From Deltaproteobacteria bacterium (GTDB taxonomy: Bacteria > Desulfobacterota > Binatia > UBA9968), in contig VBKE01000296.1 in assembly GCA_005879605.1 (NCBI GenBank), positions 1 to 46,431 of the forward strand: DNA of 46,431 nucleotides, given 5' to 3'. Of this stretch, positions 33,668-42,496 are shown piece after piece. The notes beneath the pieces are model-generated. The model was not told the origin of the DNA. It saw only the letters and a program-made list of their open reading frames with translations, and did not search any database. The position numbers were made by a program, and so were the translations under genes. Numbering within the stretch: position 1 is the stretch's first letter; every line of letters starts with the position of its first letter.

Positions 33668-36301
33668 TCAATCCTTCATGTCAATGCCGAACTTCTTAAG
33701 CCTTTGTTTCCATGCGGCCCGCCGTTCAATCCCCTGCCAAACGGTGATTTCGTGCCTCGCCAGCTCCGTTCTTTTTTCTTTCAGCTCTGACTCCAATCTT
33801 TCGATCTTTCCATCGCGGATCTTTAACATGTCTTCTTTTTCCTTGATCACACTTTCCAGAGATTGAACTTTCTCTAAGTTTTCGTCCAATTCTTTCAACC
33901 TGGAGCTGCTTTCTTTTAGGAGTTTTTGCTGTATCAAACCACCCGACCACTCCGTAACTGAGCCGACCTTGGTCAGCTGAGTCCTGACAGCATCCAGTTC
34001 AGACTTAAGCCCTTCTATCTCTGCGGCGCGGCCCTTTAAAAGAGTCTCTTGCTCAGCCGACCGATTCTCCAGAGCATTGACGGCTTTGTTCAAGCTCTTT
34101 TCCAGTTCTCCGACGGTCGAGTCTTTTGCCTCCAAAACCTGCATCGCTTTCCGCCGCTCCTCCCGCAGCAAGTCTTCAATCTCCTCATTAGCTGATCCCA
34201 TTTTGGTCAGTTGGGCCCTGAGGACATCCAGTTCCGCATCGCGATCCTTTATAAACCCATCTTTTTCGCTTAGCTGATTTTCCAGAGCATGGACCCTTCC
34301 ACTCAAATTTGTTTCAAGCTCTTGGATGGCAATATCCTTCGACTGCAGAACCTCCATTTTTTTCTTGAGCTCTTGTTGCAGTAGATTCTCGGCCCGCTCC
34401 TTGGTCGATGCCAAATCGGTCAGTCGCCCGCTCAGGTTGGTCACTTCAGACGTGAGCGCTTCAAGCTCGGTGCTCCGGCTCTGCAAAAGCTCCTGTTTCT
34501 CATGCATCTGAGCTTCCAGAGCATGGACTTTGGCAGTCAAGCTCTTCTCCAACCCTTTCATGGCGGCATCTTTTGCCTGCAACGCCTGCTTTTCTTTTTT
34601 CAGCTCATCCGCCAGCGAGCTCTCCGTCCGCTCCCTGACCGATCGCGTCTCTGCAAGCGACTCCATTTCAGCTCGGAGTGCCTCCAGTGCCGCGTTGCGG
34701 GCCGCCAAAACCTTTGCTTTGTCGTTTAGCTCCCCTTCTAAAGCATGGACCCTTGCACTCAAACTTTCCTCTAACTGTTTCACGGCAGCGTCTTTTGCCC
34801 GCAACGCCTCCATCTGTTTCCTAAGCTCCTGTTGCAGCGCATTCTCGCTTTGCTTCTTAGCCGACCCTACCGCGGCCAGCGTGCTCACTTTAGACCGCAG
34901 TGCCTCGATCTCGGCGTCGCGGTCCTTTAAGAGCGTTTCTTTATCAACAAGCCGCCCTTCTAAAGCATGGACCGTACTCAAGCTCTCCTGCAGTTCTTTG
35001 ATGACAGAGTCTTTTTCCCGAATAAGTTCCGTTTGTTTCTTGAGCTGCCGTTGCAACGTATGCTCCGCCTGCTCCTTAGCCGACCCCAACTCCGAGAGAC
35101 GTCCGCTCAGGCTAGCCACTTCAGACGTGAGCGCTTCCAGCTCGGTGCTCCGGCTCTGCAAAAGCTCCTGTTTCTCATGCATCTGACTTTCCAGAGCTTG
35201 GAATTTGGCAATGAGGCTCCCCTTCAACTCCTTCATGGCAGAGTCTTTGGCCCGCAGAACCTCAGCCGTTCTTTTAAGCTCCTGCTGCAGACCGGTTTCC
35301 GCTCGCTCCCTGGTCGATATCAAATCGGTCAGTTGCCCGCTCAAGATGGTCACTTTGGACCGGAGCGCGTCCAGCTCGGTACTCCGGCTCTGCAAGAGAC
35401 CTTGTTTCTCACGCATCTGAGCTTCCAGAGCTTGGAGTTTGGCAGTCAGGCTCTTCTCCAACTCCTTCATGGCAGAGTCCTTTGCCTGTAACGCCCGCTT
35501 TTCTTTTCTCAGCTCGTCCGCCAGCGAGCTCTCGGTCTGAGCCTTGGCGGCCTCCTCCCTCGCCAGCTGGCCCTTGAGCGCCTCCAGTTCCTTATCGCGT
35601 TCATTCAGAAGCTTATCTTTTAGACTTAGCTGACTCTCCAGAGGTTGAACTTTTCCGATTAAATTTTTCTCGAGCTGCTTGATGGCAGAGTCTTTTGCCT
35701 GGAGCAGATCCGTCTTTTCTCTAAGCTCGTCCTGGAGCGCGCTTTGCTTCTGAATCCCAGCCAACGCGATTCCGCCCGGCCGCTCCTTCATGGCATTCAC
35801 TTGAGACTGTAGCGCCCTTAACTCTCCGTCACGGTTCTTCAGAAGTATCTCATTCTCAGAGAGCTGACGTTGTATAGCCAGGGATCTGCTGGCGTTCGTC
35901 TCCAGGCCCTTCACGGCGGCTTCTTTCGCTTCTCGCGCGTGCTTCTCCCTCCAGATCGTATCCTCCAGTATCGTCTCCAGCTCAGACTTCTCAACCTGCA
36001 TCCGGACCAGCCGCTCCTTGAATGCTTGCACTTCCGCATCGGTCGCCCACCTAATTACGAAGCCGATCATGGTCAGCGCAAAGAGCGACATCCAGGCGTA
36101 CCAGAGAATTGTCGAGTTACCCTGACCGGATATTCCCTGAGATTCCAGAGCGTCGGAAAGGATGCTCAACGGATGGTTGAAGACAAGCCACCGAAAACGA
36201 AGCACGGCGTCCTGATTTTCACCCGAATATAAAAGAATGAATGCCCCCAGTGCTAGAGTGACTGTGAGCAGCAATATCAGAATCTTGTCTCGCGTTCGCA
36301 T
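33668..36301 (-). CDS. Giant membrane-anchored repeat coiled-coil protein
   Basis: An 877-residue protein. Two membrane segments (about 7-25 ILILLLTVTLALGAFILLY; about 65-86 around WMSLFALTMIGFVI) bracket a short loop. The rest, from about 90 to 860, is coiled coil made of roughly eight repeats that begin with L-x-A-K-D (LQAKDSAIKQLEKNL, LRAKDSAMKELKGSL, LQAKDAAMKGLEKSL, LEAKDSTVGELEKSL). Unit lengths read as 71, 78, 78, 73, 74, 78, 71 and about 79 residues; several differ by exactly one heptad. The end (AAWKQRLKKFGIDMKD) is basic. Membrane-bound scaffold, tether or spacer is inferred. The gene stands alone and is long for its neighbourhood. Confidence 0.82.
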   Translation of the reverse strand: MRTRDKILILLLTVTLALGAFILLYSGENQDAVLRFRWLVFNHPLSILSDALESQGISGQGNSTILWYAWMSLFALTMIGFVIRWATDAEVQAFKERLVRMQVEKSELETILEDTIWREKHAREAKEAAVKGLETNASRSLAIQRQLSENEILLKNRDGELRALQSQVNAMKERPGGIALAGIQKQSALQDELREKTDLLQAKDSAIKQLEKNLIGKVQPLESQLSLKDKLLNERDKELEALKGQLAREEAAKAQTESSLADELRKEKRALQAKDSAMKELEKSLTAKLQALEAQMREKQGLLQSRSTELDALRSKVTILSGQLTDLISTRERAETGLQQELKRTAEVLRAKDSAMKELKGSLIAKFQALESQMHEKQELLQSRSTELEALTSEVASLSGRLSELGSAKEQAEHTLQRQLKKQTELIREKDSVIKELQESLSTVHALEGRLVDKETLLKDRDAEIEALRSKVSTLAAVGSAKKQSENALQQELRKQMEALRAKDAAVKQLEESLSARVHALEGELNDKAKVLAARNAALEALRAEMESLAETRSVRERTESSLADELKKEKQALQAKDAAMKGLEKSLTAKVHALEAQMHEKQELLQSRSTELEALTSEVTNLSGRLTDLASTKERAENLLQQELKKKMEVLQSKDIAIQELETNLSGRVHALENQLSEKDGFIKDRDAELDVLRAQLTKMGSANEEIEDLLREERRKAMQVLEAKDSTVGELEKSLNKAVNALENRSAEQETLLKGRAAEIEGLKSELDAVRTQLTKVGSVTEWSGGLIQQKLLKESSSRLKELDENLEKVQSLESVIKEKEDMLKIRDGKIERLESELKEKRTELARHEITVWQGIERRAAWKQRLKKFGIDMKD

Positions 36302-36724
36302 GTCAAACGATGGCTGAGAAATACGCTACGGCTAGCTTTGCACCAACGACATTTTACGCATAAATCGCAGGATTGCCAGAAGATTCTGCCCGCGTTCTCT
36401 GGTTAGTTTCGAAGCGGTAGACGCCCGAGTAACAGGACTTCCTAAAAACGGTCTTCAGTCCTCAGAATTCCTTATCCGTGAATCCGGCCCCACGGGGTTT
36501 CCCCGCAATCGTAGTGGCGAACTCCGTTCCTGGCACGACGTACAGAGCCGCGGCGGATCTCGCTCAATCACTTGAGACTCCACCCAACGATCACGACAGC
36601 GATTCATCCAACCCCGTCAATAAAAGCGATTTGAAAGGCGATTTGGCCCTACCGCTCTTCGCGTGTTAGTATCAGAGGCCGCCAAAAATGCTGTTGCAAC
36701 GAAATTTCTCACGTCAATTTTATC
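36302..36724. other. Gap upstream of the zinc-ribbon remnant
   Basis: Contains the leader of the large coiled-coil gene. From 36635 the frame of the zinc-ribbon remnant is open but shows no native-looking sequence or start codon. Nothing else is recognised. Confidence 0.4.
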
Positions 36725-36982
36725 ATTGCGCAATTTCAGGATTTCAGCCGCATCCGTTGCCCCTCGTGCAGGTGGCAGCCGAACGCATCAAGCCGCTGGT
36801 ACTGCGGCGATTGCGACTATCCCGAGTACTTTTTCAAGGGCTGCGGCACGGCGTGGAATACCTTTGCTACGCAGGGACGATGTCCCGGCTGCGGTCATCA
36901 ATGGCGCTGGACCGTCTGCTTACGTTGCTTCCGCTGGTCGCATCACGAGCAATGGTATGAAAATAAAAATCAATCGCCTTGA
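36725..36982 (+). pseudogene. Start-less zinc-ribbon / small cysteine-rich protein
   Basis: A frame open from 36635 to the TGA at 36982 has strong coding character despite lacking ATG, GTG or TTG. It reads RIRCPSCRWQP, RWYCGDCDYPEYFF, KGCGTAWNTFATQGRCPGCG and WTVCLRCFRWSHHEQWY. Four Cys-x-x-Cys pairs plus a lone Cys, with the Trp-x-Thr-Phe-x-Thr pattern, match small zinc-ribbon proteins that end with W-S-x-H-x-x-W-Y. The feature start is set at an ATT at 36725, the latest non-standard possibility before the first Cys pair; no ribosome binding site is seen. Either the start was lost by mutation or a rare start is used. Function unknown; metal binding is clear. Confidence 0.65.
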
Positions 36983-37120
36983 CCCGGGCTCGATCAAAAA
37001 AAGTATTGGAAGTAATCTGAATACCAGCTCGTAAATGTCATAGAACGCCACTGATTCGGACAAAATTCATAGAGCCCGCCGAAGGCGCGTTTGGTTTGAT
37101 CCCCGCCGCGTCCATTTTCG

Positions 37121-37375
37121 CTATTGTTTAGCCTTCAACAGTTGATCGTTCTCTTTGAGGAATGATTTGATCTCGTCGGCATAGTCGAGCAGCCTGATCC
37201 ACTGTTCTTTGTAAAGAGTCACGGGGAACCTGCCAAGGCCGTAGACCGAGAGGGCCCCTTTTTCGCTTACCTTCATACGCAATTGACCCGTTCTTCGTTG
37301 CTCGACCTGTTCTCGTAGCGCTCTGTTCTCAGCCTCAAGACGAGCCAATTTCTGCTCTGCTGTTTCTTCTGCCAT
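37121..37375 (-). CDS. Conserved small protein of unknown function
   Basis: An 84-residue protein. N-terminal coiled coil (EQKLARLEAENRALREQVEQ) is followed by a compact domain with MKVSEKGALSVYGLGRFPVT and LYKEQWIRLL. This GAxSVYGLGRFPVTLYxEQW pattern is familiar from small conserved proteins in many proteobacteria-like genomes, but without a known role. GGAGGGG just upstream supports the ATG at 37375; the open frame to 37483 is not native. Stand-alone gene. Confidence 0.8.
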   Translation of the reverse strand: MAEETAEQKLARLEAENRALREQVEQRRTGQLRMKVSEKGALSVYGLGRFPVTLYKEQWIRLLDYADEIKSFLKENDQLLKAKQ

Positions 37376-37899
37376 AACCCCTCCGATCAAATAGTTTGAA
37401 ATAGTCTGTGAAACATCCGTAATGCCAACCCGTGCTTTTGCAGTTTCCAATTTCAAGTTTCTATAATAATTAACGGAGACCACAAGCCTACGAAAAGGCG
37501 ATAATCCATTCGAAAAGGGAAAACAATCCTCTTTTATCCGAAAGCTGTCGAAAACGCGAGGAAAGATTCCAACCGATACTTCTTTTCTCCTTGACCTCCA
37601 TCTTCGATTAGACCTATTTTAGCCGCGACTAGCGTGGCCTGGATCATCGATTCCATCAATCTCTGATCCCGGATAGCCGGCCGGACTCGGTTTGCCCGCT
37701 GGTTTTTTGTTTGAGGCTGAGAGCCACGTACAATTGATAGGGGTGCTCGATGAACAGGATTTTTGAGCCTCTGCTCACGATTTTTCTTTTCCACGTTTCG
37801 GTCCACGCAGCAGATAGAATTCGGACCGGTAAAATCATTTTCTAAGAGCGGAAACAAAGGATGAGGGCGGATAGAGAAACGCGTTCCTGACTGGATCTC
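37376..37899. other. 524-bp divergent gap before dinB
   Basis: No gene supported. No classical SOS box was recognised before dinB. An AT-rich stretch near 37440-37490 may hold the promoter of the small protein. Confidence 0.45.
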
Positions 37900-38991
37900 A
37901 TGCGCATCATCGTGCACGTCGATATGGACGCGTTCTACGCTGCGGTGGAGGAGCGCTATAACCCTGCATTGCGGGGCCTCCCTGTTGTCGTAGGCGCCGA
38001 CCCTAAAGAGGGCAAAGGCAGAGGCGTGGTGACGACGGCCAACTACATGGCGCGCCGGTTCGGCATCCACTCGGCCTTGCCCATCTCACGCGCCTGGCGG
38101 CTTGCCGAAGCCGCCCGTAAGCGAGGCGAAACCGCAACCGTCTTCATTAATCCGAATTTCCCTCTGTACCGCGAAGTCTCAGCGCGCATCATGCAGATCT
38201 TCGAAGGCTCTGCGGATTCTTATGAGGAGGCGAGCATCGACGAAGCTTATCTCGATGTTTCGTCGCTCGGAAACTTCGAGGCCGCTCTGGCGCAGATGTC
38301 TTCGCTCAAGGCCAAGATCTGTGAAAAAGAAGGGCTCCGCTGTTCCATCGGCATCGCTCCGAACAAGCTCATCGCCAAACTCGCTTCCGGCTATAAAAAG
38401 CCCGACGGCCTCACCTTGGTGACACCGGAAATAGTCCACGAGTTCCTCGATCCGCTGTCCATCCGGGTGATTCCCGGCATCGGGCCGAAGAGCGAAGCAT
38501 TCCTCCACGAACAGAACATTCGCACGGTCAAGGAGCTGGGGGAAATTCCCGAGGCCATGCTAACCGAGTGGTTCGGCAAGTGGGGACAGCGCCTGTTTGA
38601 AAAGGCCCGGGGCATCGATGAGTCGGAGGTTTCGAAAGAGTGGACACGAAAGTCGATCGGAGAACAGGAAACATTCGAGGAGGACACCCGAAGCCTTTCG
38701 CTCGTTACGGAGCGGCTCTATGGCATGGCGGAGCACGTCATCGCCAGGCTGCGAGAAAAAGAGTTCGCTGGGTTTCGCACCCTAACCCTGACGGTTCGCT
38801 TCTCTGATTTTGAAACCAAGAATCGTTCACACAGCGTGAAAAACGGAATCCTGCTGGATAGCGATGGGCAAGCGCTCCGGTTCCTCAAGGAGCAGTGCCT
38901 GATGCTCCTTCTCCCCTTCTTCGATGTTCGAGAAAATCCCCGAGGAAAGGCGATCCGCCTGATCGGGTTGCGCCTGGAGAAACTTTTCTGA
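37900..38991 (+). CDS. dinB: DNA polymerase IV (Y-family, DinB)
   Basis: A 363-residue translesion polymerase. The palm motif VHVDMDAFYAAVE has catalytic Asp8 and the steric-gate Tyr13. SIDEAYLDV holds Asp114/Glu115. The RGVVTTANYMARRFGI finger motif, the thumb HhH (IRVIPGIGPKSEAFL) and the little-finger domain (RSHSVKNGIL) are in order. Length fits the family. It inserts opposite damaged bases in the cytoplasm and raises mutation rate under stress. No SOS operator was seen and the ribosome binding site is weak. The C-terminal LEKLF may be a weak clamp-binding peptide. Confidence 0.96.
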   Translation: MRIIVHVDMDAFYAAVEERYNPALRGLPVVVGADPKEGKGRGVVTTANYMARRFGIHSALPISRAWRLAEAARKRGETATVFINPNFPLYREVSARIMQIFEGSADSYEEASIDEAYLDVSSLGNFEAALAQMSSLKAKICEKEGLRCSIGIAPNKLIAKLASGYKKPDGLTLVTPEIVHEFLDPLSIRVIPGIGPKSEAFLHEQNIRTVKELGEIPEAMLTEWFGKWGQRLFEKARGIDESEVSKEWTRKSIGEQETFEEDTRSLSLVTERLYGMAEHVIARLREKEFAGFRTLTLTVRFSDFETKNRSHSVKNGILLDSDGQALRFLKEQCLMLLLPFFDVRENPRGKAIRLIGLRLEKLF

Positions 38992-39127
38992 CGACAATTC
39001 TCCACTCCGTCACCTCTCGCTCCGCTTGATGCGCGGGCTCAAGTCGGATTATAAAAGAAGATAACGGACTTTCATCGCAACGCTGAATCAAGAATCTCAC
39101 GTCTATTTCCTCAGGAGGTATCTACGA

Positions 39128-40213
39128 ATGAGCAGTCAAGTCACTACCAGAATTATCGATGGCGATGGCCACATCATGGAGGACAACGCGGGAATCATCG
39201 CCCACATGGAGTCTCCGTATCGAGAGATCGCGCATCGGAAAGGCGTGATCTTTCCACCTTTGGATCATCTCCATGCCGGTCGGGCAGTGGAGACGCCGCC
39301 CCAGCGCGACCAGCGGCCCGCGGTCGGGCCTAAGGGCTGGCTCGATTTTCTCGACGACGTCGGCATCGAGTGGACCGTGCTCTATCCGACCGTGGCTCTT
39401 TCCTACGGCAAGATCGTCAGTCTCGACTATGCCGTGGCAGTCTCGCGTGCCTACAACGATTGGCTCCATGAGACCTACATAGAGTTCAATCCGCGCTTCA
39501 AAGGGATGGCGATTATCCCAATGCAGGACCCGGAGGAAGCGGCCAGGGAGCTCAGGCGCGCCGTAACCGAACTCGGCATGCTCGGCGCGATGATGCCGTC
39601 CAACGGTCTCGCGCAGCCGCTGGGCGCGAAGGCATACTGGCCGGTTTATGCCGAGGCCGATCGGCTCGGCTGCTGCTTGGCCGTCCACGGCGGGGCGCAC
39701 GACCGTTTCGGTATGGACCACATGAACATGTACGTACCCGTCCACGCCCTTGGCCACCCCTGGGGTCTGACTATCAATTGCGCGGACATCGTTTACAACG
39801 GCATCTTCGACCGCTTTCCACGGGTGCGCATCGCTTTCCTCGAAGGCGGGATCGCCTGGCTATTGCTCCTGATCGAGCGGCTGCACGCGTCGCACGAGAC
39901 CCACTTTCAATATATTCCGCCGGGCGAATTCGGTGTGCGCGAGGGCGAGGCACCGAGCCGGTATATTAAAAAGCAGATCAAAGATGGCCGCTTTTTTCTC
40001 GGTATCGAGACCGAGGAGCTGACCATGCCGTTCGCCATCAAGGTGGTCGGCAATCAGCCTTTCCTCTACTCTTCGGACTTTCCGCACGAAGTGACCCACG
40101 AGAGCTGCAAGCACGATATCGGCGAGCTGATGGAGAGCGACGAGATCACCGACGACGATAAGGCGGCCATGCTCTACCGTAACGCTGAGAGTTTTTACAA
40201 GCTACCGCTGTAA
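39128..40213 (+). CDS. Amidohydrolase-2 family metal-dependent hydrolase
   Basis: A 361-residue amidohydrolase. The N-terminal IIDGDGHIME (D11, D13, H15) replaces HxH; LAVHGGAHD supplies metal-site histidine, and SSDFPHEVT the late Asp. AGGAGG precedes the ATG. It resembles the protein at 29355 but is not closely related to it. Followed 132 nt later by a zinc alcohol dehydrogenase on the same strand, with a 9-mer array between them. Probable decarboxylase or hydrolase of an aromatic or heterocyclic acid; substrate unknown. Confidence 0.9.
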   Translation: MSSQVTTRIIDGDGHIMEDNAGIIAHMESPYREIAHRKGVIFPPLDHLHAGRAVETPPQRDQRPAVGPKGWLDFLDDVGIEWTVLYPTVALSYGKIVSLDYAVAVSRAYNDWLHETYIEFNPRFKGMAIIPMQDPEEAARELRRAVTELGMLGAMMPSNGLAQPLGAKAYWPVYAEADRLGCCLAVHGGAHDRFGMDHMNMYVPVHALGHPWGLTINCADIVYNGIFDRFPRVRIAFLEGGIAWLLLLIERLHASHETHFQYIPPGEFGVREGEAPSRYIKKQIKDGRFFLGIETEELTMPFAIKVVGNQPFLYSSDFPHEVTHESCKHDIGELMESDEITDDDKAAMLYRNAESFYKLPL

Positions 40214-40270
40214 GGCCATGATGCGTCGATCAAACATGCTTGCTTTGTCGTCGCTTCGCTAGCATCTACG

Positions 40271-40306
40271 GTTTGAACAGTTCGAACCGTCTAAACCGTT
40301 CAAACC
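40271..40306. repeat. Array of four 9-nt units with perfect terminal inverted repeat
   Basis: Units GTTTGAACA, GTTCGAACC, GTCTAAACC, GTTCAAACC. The ends GGTTTGAAC (40270-40278) and GTTCAAACC (40298-40306) are perfect inverted repeats. Lies between two same-strand genes; could act as an intra-operon hairpin. Confidence 0.75.
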
Positions 40307-40345
40307 ATGCCTTGCACGGAGAATGATCGATGAAGGAGAGCTAAA

Positions 40346-41428
40346 ATGAACGACTGCCGCGCTGCCGTCATCACTGCCCATAATCAACCGCTGGAAATAC
40401 AGCGGGTCTCCGTTCCCGATTTGGAACCGGGCGCCCTGTTGGTGCGCATAGCCGCTTCGACGCTCTGCGGCACGGATGTGCATCGCTGGCATGGTCCACT
40501 GGGTGACGGCGATAGTCTGCCGATCATCACCGGGCATGAGCCGTGCGGCTACGTTGAAGAGATCAACGGCGAGCGCACCGATATTTTGGGCAATCCCGTG
40601 AAGCGGGGCGACCGGCTCGTCTGGAGCTACGTCGCCTGCGGCTCTTGCTACTATTGCAGCGTCGCGCTGCAGCCGTGCATCTGCCCTGGGCGCGCTTCAT
40701 GGGGGCATAACCGGAGCGACCGGTTCCCCTATCTCCTCGGAAGCTGCGCCGAATACATGTACGTGCCGCCTCCGTGTTTGATCATCAAAGTCCCCGAAGA
40801 AGTCTCCTCCGCCTCGGCGGCGGCATCCGCCTGCGCGTACCGGACCGTGATGCATGGTTTCGAGCGGCTGGGAGCGATCAAGAGCAACGAAATCGTGGTC
40901 ATCCAGGGGAGCGGCCCGCTGGGCAACTTCGCCACCGCTGTGGCACGGGACCACGGCGCCAAACAGGTGCTGGTCATCGGCGCGCCTGCGGCGCGCTTGG
41001 AAGTGACCAAGCGCATGGGCGCGGACGGCGTGCTGAATCTGGAAGAGGTCATCGATCCCAAAGATCGGCGTCAATGGGTGCGCGATCATAGCGACGGGCG
41101 CGGCGCCGACATCGTGATCCAGGTCGCTAACAATATGGCGGTTCCCGAGGGACTCACGTTGCTGCGCGATGGCGGCCGCTTCGTCAATATCGGCGCCGGA
41201 GGAAACGCCAATATCTCTGTTAGAAGCCTGCCGCAGGAGATGACCTTCCACACCATCAGATCGGGCGAGCCGCGCCATTGGCTGCAGGCCATCGACTTTC
41301 TGGCGTCGCGCAAGAAAACTTTCCCGTTCGAGGAAATGATCAGTGCGAGTTATACGCTGGAGCAAGTGAACGAAGCGCTGCAGGCCATGGCGAGCTATCG
41401 AGTGGTGAAGGCCGTGATAAACTTTTAA
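40346..41428 (+). CDS. Zinc-dependent medium-chain alcohol dehydrogenase
   Basis: A 360-residue MDR protein. The catalytic zinc site is C41 (STLCGTDVH) with H64/E65 (GHEPCG). The structural zinc lobe has C98, C101 and C104; the fourth ligand would be C111 or C113, one residue off the usual spacing. A Rossmann loop GSGPLGN is near residue 192 and the C-terminal YTLEQVNEALQAM helix follows. GGAGAGC lies before the ATG. It should oxidise an alcohol or reduce a ketone with NAD(P). It follows the amidohydrolase on the same strand and may be co-transcribed. Confidence 0.92.
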   Translation: MNDCRAAVITAHNQPLEIQRVSVPDLEPGALLVRIAASTLCGTDVHRWHGPLGDGDSLPIITGHEPCGYVEEINGERTDILGNPVKRGDRLVWSYVACGSCYYCSVALQPCICPGRASWGHNRSDRFPYLLGSCAEYMYVPPPCLIIKVPEEVSSASAAASACAYRTVMHGFERLGAIKSNEIVVIQGSGPLGNFATAVARDHGAKQVLVIGAPAARLEVTKRMGADGVLNLEEVIDPKDRRQWVRDHSDGRGADIVIQVANNMAVPEGLTLLRDGGRFVNIGAGGNANISVRSLPQEMTFHTIRSGEPRHWLQAIDFLASRKKTFPFEEMISASYTLEQVNEALQAMASYRVVKAVINF

Positions 41429-41432
41429 AAAT

Positions 41433-41488
41433 CGAGTAATGGAGTGATGGGTTAAGTGAACTCAACACCCCATTACGCCAATACTCCT
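41433..41488. repeat. Hairpin-forming 8-nt TGGAGTnn array between convergent genes
   Basis: GAGTAATGGAGTGATGGGTT pairs with AACACCCCATTACGCC and AATACTC as an imperfect inverted repeat of about 20 bp around a short loop. The units match the array at 26061-26087. In this convergent gap it could terminate transcription from both sides. Confidence 0.65.
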
Positions 41489-41521
41489 GGCTCCATATGA
41501 TCCTCCGCGCTTCGCTACGGC

Positions 41522-42496
41522 TTATCTCCAAAGCTCCGACAGAAAGCCGGACCGCTTGATCTCCTCGACATAACTGTTGTCGTAGTAAGCACTCAGAGGC
41601 GTGCTGCTCGCTAGTTTGGCGTCCACCAGGTTCCATTGCGCCGACTGCTGCACGATGGGCTGGATCGAAACGGGTGAGACGGTGGGATCTTTGACATAAA
41701 CTTCGAGCGCGAAGCGGTAGGTCTGATCTAAAACCTCCGGGTCCGTCTGACGAGTGTATTTTGCCAGGACCGTTTTCGTCTGCCTTTGGTTAACGAACAT
41801 CTCTTTGACGCCTTCCATGGTTCCTTTAATAAATCTAATGACGATTTCCCTGTTCTTAACACCAAAGGATTTTCGCGCAACGATGCCGTTAATCAAAAAT
41901 TCGATGCCCGCCTTCTTGAAATCTTTGGGCCCGACGAGTTCGCGATAGCCATCCTTCATCAAGCGAAAGGTAAAAGGGGCGGATGTGATGATGCCATCGA
42001 CCAAACCCTGAGAAAGGCTTGTGATCGCTTGTGTCGTTGTGCCGGTTTGGACGACGTTGACCCCTTGAACGTTATAGAGGTTAAAGATCGCCTGCAACGT
42101 GAAGTGAGGAATCGCTCCCAACCGACTTATCGCGACTCTCTTTCCGACCAGATCTCCGACCGTTTTAATTTCAGATTTTACGATGAGAGATTGAATCGCG
42201 TACGGGATCGTCGTCGCAACCTGGACGATATCTCCTCCCTGCAGCACGTTCGTGACTAAAGGAGGCCCGCCGCCGGCTCCCAGTCCTGCTTGGCCTCCGA
42301 GCATGGCTTGGACGATAACTGGAGACGCGCCCACGTAAACCATGTCAACGTCCAGCCCGTATTTTTCAAAATAGCGCGACTCTTTCGCGATCCACCATGG
42401 CAGACTGGCGGCGCCGATGGGAGTGTATGGAAACAGAACCTTCGTACGCCCCTGAGCAAGAATTAACACGAAAGGCAGGATTACCATTCGCTTCAT
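41522..42496 (-). CDS. NMT1/THI5-like substrate-binding protein (orphan)
   Basis: About 324 residues from the ATG at 42496, which has GAAGG five nucleotides upstream (frame open to 42559, and an alternative ATG at 42517). Signal peptide MKRMVILPFVLILAQG. The NMT1 pattern is VLFPYTPIGAASLPWWIAKE, RYFEKYGLDVDMVYVGAS and GDLVGKRVAISRLGAI. Convergent with the alcohol dehydrogenase, and without ABC partner genes. Ligand unknown; the neighbouring amidohydrolase and dehydrogenase suggest the same catabolic context. Confidence 0.87.
   Translation of the reverse strand: MKRMVILPFVLILAQGRTKVLFPYTPIGAASLPWWIAKESRYFEKYGLDVDMVYVGASPVIVQAMLGGQAGLGAGGGPPLVTNVLQGGDIVQVATTIPYAIQSLIVKSEIKTVGDLVGKRVAISRLGAIPHFTLQAIFNLYNVQGVNVVQTGTTTQAITSLSQGLVDGIITSAPFTFRLMKDGYRELVGPKDFKKAGIEFLINGIVARKSFGVKNREIVIRFIKGTMEGVKEMFVNQRQTKTVLAKYTRQTDPEVLDQTYRFALEVYVKDPTVSPVSIQPIVQQSAQWNLVDAKLASSTPLSAYYDNSYVEEIKRSGFLSELWR

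Noticed and set aside
34530..35186. Ser-rich plus-strand open frame of 218 codons
   Set aside because: It is the exact antisense of the repeated coiled-coil sequence and reflects its composition.
33668..36301. Repeated DNA resembling a CRISPR or tandem-repeat array
   Set aside because: The repeats are coding, vary in length around 71-78 codons and have no spacers of constant size; they encode the coiled coil.
40271..40306. Possible mini-CRISPR from short regular units
   Set aside because: Units are 9 nt with no separate spacers and no cas genes are in the window.
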